This document shows, piece by piece, positions 62,002 through 64,000 of a DNA stretch of 64,000 bases; positions within the stretch are counted from its first letter, which is position 1, and every line of letters begins with the position of its first letter. Made by a program: the position numbers and the translations under genes. Under the pieces are notes generated by a model, which was not told where the DNA came from, searched no databases, and worked only from the letters and a program-made list of their open reading frames with translations. Source of the DNA: Candidatus Woesearchaeota archaeon. Its GTDB lineage: Archaea; Nanobdellota; Nanobdellia; Woesearchaeales; ARS49. The stretch covers positions 60,526-124,525 of the forward strand of contig JAGVZE010000008.1 of NCBI GenBank assembly GCA_018302815.1, read 5' to 3'.

Positions 62002-62439
62002 TCACCCAAAAAGTCTAAGTGCAAGAGCCTTTGCAGTCTCGAGCTTCTTCGGGAAAACCGCCAAAGTGAATTTTAGATGGAAACAATCACCTGACTCAGT
62101 AATCATGGCCTTTCTTTCAAACATCCAAGCGCGCTTGTCAAGACGCACATACCAGTTGAAATCCTCCTCATCCTCGTGCAAACGATTCGCCTGAGACGCT
62201 ACGGCCTTCATCTGAAATTCGCCAAGCAATTCCCTGAAATGTTTGAGGAACGTGTTAGTCTGCGAATCTTTCTTGATGGAGACTTTTGCGACTTCCATCT
62301 TTCCTTTTGAAAGATCAACCTGTTCAATAGCAGGAACCACCTCAAAAGGGAAAAACGCCTTTAATGCGTTAAGAACATCATCTTTCTTATCTTCTGCCTT
62401 GCTGAACACGGTCACTAAAACTTCATGCAATACCTTCAT
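62002..62439 (-). CDS. RNA-binding protein of the exosome-associated COG1325 type
   Basis: A 145-residue protein: MKVLHEVLVTVFSKAEDKK at the start, an alpha/beta fold with repeated strand pattern (GKMEVAKVSIKKDSQTNTF) and WMFERKAM and FHLKFTLAVFPK near the end. It matches a small archaeal RNA-binding protein family (COG1325/DUF54) linked to exosome genes. DnaG, itself an exosome partner in archaea, is nearby, though not adjacent. The ATG at 62439 is used; an earlier start at 62451 adds four residues. Confidence 0.75.
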   Translation of the reverse strand: MKVLHEVLVTVFSKAEDKKDDVLNALKAFFPFEVVPAIEQVDLSKGKMEVAKVSIKKDSQTNTFLKHFRELLGEFQMKAVASQANRLHEDEEDFNWYVRLDKRAWMFERKAMITESGDCFHLKFTLAVFPKKLETAKALALRLFG

Positions 62440-62489
62440 AACTGTGACCAAAAGGTAAGTTTATAAAAACCTTCACGTTCTAAACACCC

Positions 62490-63368
62490 ATGAAACATAC
62501 GTACACAATCACACTTCTGCTCTTTAGCCTCTTCATCACTGCCCACTTAATAGGGCTTGGAGTCATCAATTCCTATCTCAACGTAACTCCTGAAGGAGTC
62601 GAATGGAAAAGCCTGCCATCAATTGCAGGCGTTGAAGTAGAAAGACCGGATGTCGCACCGCAGTACAGCATATGGTACATACTATTCGCAGTGCTCTTCG
62701 GCACAGTGCTGATACTATTCATAATAAAGTTCAAGACAATGATGCTGTGGAAAATCTGGTTCACACTCGCGGTCACGCTCTGTTTGTTCATCGCGTTCGC
62801 AGCATTCGTTCGGCCAAGCTTCGCGTTCTCACTCGCGCTAGTATTGGGCCTAATCAAAGTGTTCAAGCCAAACATATACGTGCATAATTTGACAGAGATA
62901 TTCGTCTATGGAGGACTTGCGGCAATATTTGTCCCAATCCTTGACGTAATGTACGCGTTCATACTTTTGCTGCTGCTATCTGTGTATGATATGTACGCAG
63001 TCTGGAAAAGCAAACACATGGTAAGCATGGCACAATTCCAAACAAAAAGCGGAATCTTCGCAGGGCTTTTGATTCCCTATTCAAAAACAGGAATATCAGT
63101 AAAAACAACATCAAAAACAGCAGCTAAACAAACAGCAAAATCAGTAAAAACCGCAGTCCTTGGCGGAGGAGACATAGGGTTCCCACTCATATTCTCAGGA
63201 ACAGTGCTTGCGGCATCAGGGTTTGTCAACGCATTTATCGTGTCCCTTTTCGCAGGACTTGCGCTAATGTGCCTGTTATTACTAAGCCAAAAAGACAAAT
63301 TCTACCCAGCAATGCCGTTCTTGACAGCAGGGTGTGTAGCAGGGTTTTTGGTCACGCTTCTGATTTAG
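62490..63368 (+). CDS. Presenilin/signal-peptide-peptidase-like aspartyl protease
   Basis: A 292-residue polytopic membrane protein. The two catalytic Asp are D167 in VYDMYAVW (YD motif) and D228 in GGGDIGFPLIFSG (GxGD), and the third signature is PAMPFLTAGC (PAL-like). About nine hydrophobic segments. This is the A22 family in archaea, which cuts membrane-spanning peptides such as leftover signal peptides. TTTATAAA before the start (62459-62468) supports transcription. It overlaps the next convergent gene by 17 bases at the 3' end. Confidence 0.92.
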   Translation: MKHTYTITLLLFSLFITAHLIGLGVINSYLNVTPEGVEWKSLPSIAGVEVERPDVAPQYSIWYILFAVLFGTVLILFIIKFKTMMLWKIWFTLAVTLCLFIAFAAFVRPSFAFSLALVLGLIKVFKPNIYVHNLTEIFVYGGLAAIFVPILDVMYAFILLLLLSVYDMYAVWKSKHMVSMAQFQTKSGIFAGLLIPYSKTGISVKTTSKTAAKQTAKSVKTAVLGGGDIGFPLIFSGTVLAASGFVNAFIVSLFAGLALMCLLLLSQKDKFYPAMPFLTAGCVAGFLVTLLI

Positions 63369-63903
63369 AATCAGTTTCTTTACCGTACGTTCCCATCGTT
63401 ATATGCGCTTTGAACGCGCGCAATTGATGATCGGTAAATCCAGAATAAGTCTCCAAAATCTCACTTATCGGCACACCGCCCTCGAGCAAAGCTAAAGCTT
63501 CGTCTTTTAGCAATTTATCTTTGCCTTTCTCTCTTACGTACGAGCTTCCGAGGTCGATGCGCTGCTTTGAAGCAATCTCATTGGCGGCGGATATTTCTTT
63601 CGAACCTAGAACATAATAACAGTCAGCAGCTTCTTTCCCACGCTTCGCATATTCAGTCTTATTTCTTATTGCGGGATTTAAAACAAACCGATTGTGCCGC
63701 TCATCGTATACGATGAGCTCCTCATGCCTCCTCAATTCTCGTTGATGCTTGTCAAAGAAGAACAAGTCTAACAACATAGGCGTTCCTGAATTGCTCACAT
63801 ATCGGTAACTTTCATGCGCTTCCACGAAATACGGCCGCCGTAATCCCGTATAAACATAAACGTAAACATCTCTTGAAATCTTAGAAACATCCAGGCGAGA
63901 CAT
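63352..63903 (-). CDS. Hypothetical protein, 183 aa
   Basis: A soluble protein beginning MSRLDVSKISRDVYVYVYTG with a Tyr-rich N-terminus, a charged middle (YAKRGKEAADCYYVLGSKEI) and a helical end (EALALLEGGVPISEILETY) resembling a degenerate helix-turn-helix. No enzyme motif and no family name. It overlaps the presenilin-like gene's 3' end. In the last 97 bases of the window (63904-64000) a GACC-TTTA-GGTC hairpin lies before GGGGATGAATGG but no gene can be supported. Confidence 0.65.
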   Translation of the reverse strand: MSRLDVSKISRDVYVYVYTGLRRPYFVEAHESYRYVSNSGTPMLLDLFFFDKHQRELRRHEELIVYDERHNRFVLNPAIRNKTEYAKRGKEAADCYYVLGSKEISAANEIASKQRIDLGSSYVREKGKDKLLKDEALALLEGGVPISEILETYSGFTDHQLRAFKAHITMGTYGKETDSKSEA

Positions 63904-64000
63904 TAAGTGACCTAGCCAGAAATCCAGCGAGCGCCTAGAGTGAGGTCTTTTTTTATCAGTTGGCGCGAGCGGACGACCTTTAGGTCGGGGATGAATGGCG

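Noticed and set aside
63940..64000. GACC-TTTA-GGTC hairpin followed by GGGGATGAATGG, reminiscent of an IS200/IS605 right end or omega RNA
   Set aside because: No TnpB or TnpA reading frame is next to it and the window ends; not enough to call an insertion sequence.

Overview
The window reads as chromosomal DNA of an archaeon, most likely a DPANN lineage (Woesearchaeota/Pacearchaeota-like; the phylum is inference, as there is no 16S rRNA gene here). Archaeal hallmarks seen directly are PCNA, DnaG-type primase, topoisomerase VI, an XPF-type Hef helicase-nuclease, archaeal RNase P RNA, Sec61 beta, NAC, a Dim2-like KH protein, a RIO1-type kinase, the rps13-rps4-rps11-rpoD-tRNA-rpl18e-rpl13-rps9-rpoN cluster, two intron-containing tRNAs and TATA boxes of the TTTATAAA type. 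A bacterial-type gyrase A carrying an intein is also present.

Layout. 1-3.7 kb: Hef (cut by the window start), a small membrane protein, a degenerate site-2-protease-like protein and a TraB-family protein, all on the minus strand. 3.7-4.05 kb: a gene-free tract made almost wholly of perfect inverted repeats. 4.1-9.1 kb: a PRC-barrel protein, small unknown genes, two paralogous HAD phosphatases, tRNA-Gly, an alpha-solenoid/zinc-finger/coiled-coil operon and a UbiA-family prenyltransferase. 9.1-11.3 kb: PCNA and RNase J. 11.8-16.8 kb: an intron-containing tRNA-Leu followed by a small island (HAD, alpha/beta hydrolase, two HTH-nucleotidyltransferases, a HEPN protein, two small proteins), bracketed by short copies of the tRNA-Leu 3' end. 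16.9-32.2 kb: a secreted/surface region ending in an 11.7-kb gene for a 3,902-residue multidomain surface protein. 32.3-36.8 kb: an AbrB antitoxin with a wrecked PIN toxin, a MazG-like protein, three small coiled-coil proteins and an ScpB-like protein. 36.9-45.5 kb: GyrA with intein, a degenerate THUMP methyltransferase, a broken gene, RNase P RNA, Sec61 beta, NAC and a MinD-like operon. 45.6-50.8 kb: tRNA-His, the ribosomal protein/RNA polymerase cluster and an SFM1-like SPOUT protein. 50.7-54.6 kb: tRNA-Arg, a small P-loop kinase-like protein, topoisomerase VI A and B and a Dim2-like protein. 54.6-57.6 kb: a lipoprotein, a transglutaminase-like protein with a beta-barrel-like tail, and a RIO kinase. 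57.9-64 kb: a structured intergenic region, DnaG, a HerA-like ATPase, a lipoprotein, an exosome-associated-type protein and a presenilin-like protease.

How genes work together. Replication, repair and segregation (PCNA, DnaG, HerA-like, Hef, Topo VI, GyrA, ScpB-like, MinD-like), ribosome assembly (KH protein, RIO kinase, ribosomal proteins, SFM1-like) and the cell surface (giant beta-helix protein, calcium-repeat protein, lipoproteins, Sec61 beta, presenilin-like protease) dominate. The most unusual signals are in the non-coding DNA. Several intergenic regions are compound hairpin blocks, three of them built around inverted copies of tRNA 3' ends with a shared central mini-hairpin. There are two GACGG-rich tracts, a structured leader in front of rps13, a larger structured block in front of dnaG, and one palindrome shared by the gyrA and giant-surface-protein promoters. 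All calls come from reading the sequence; no database search or folding program was run.
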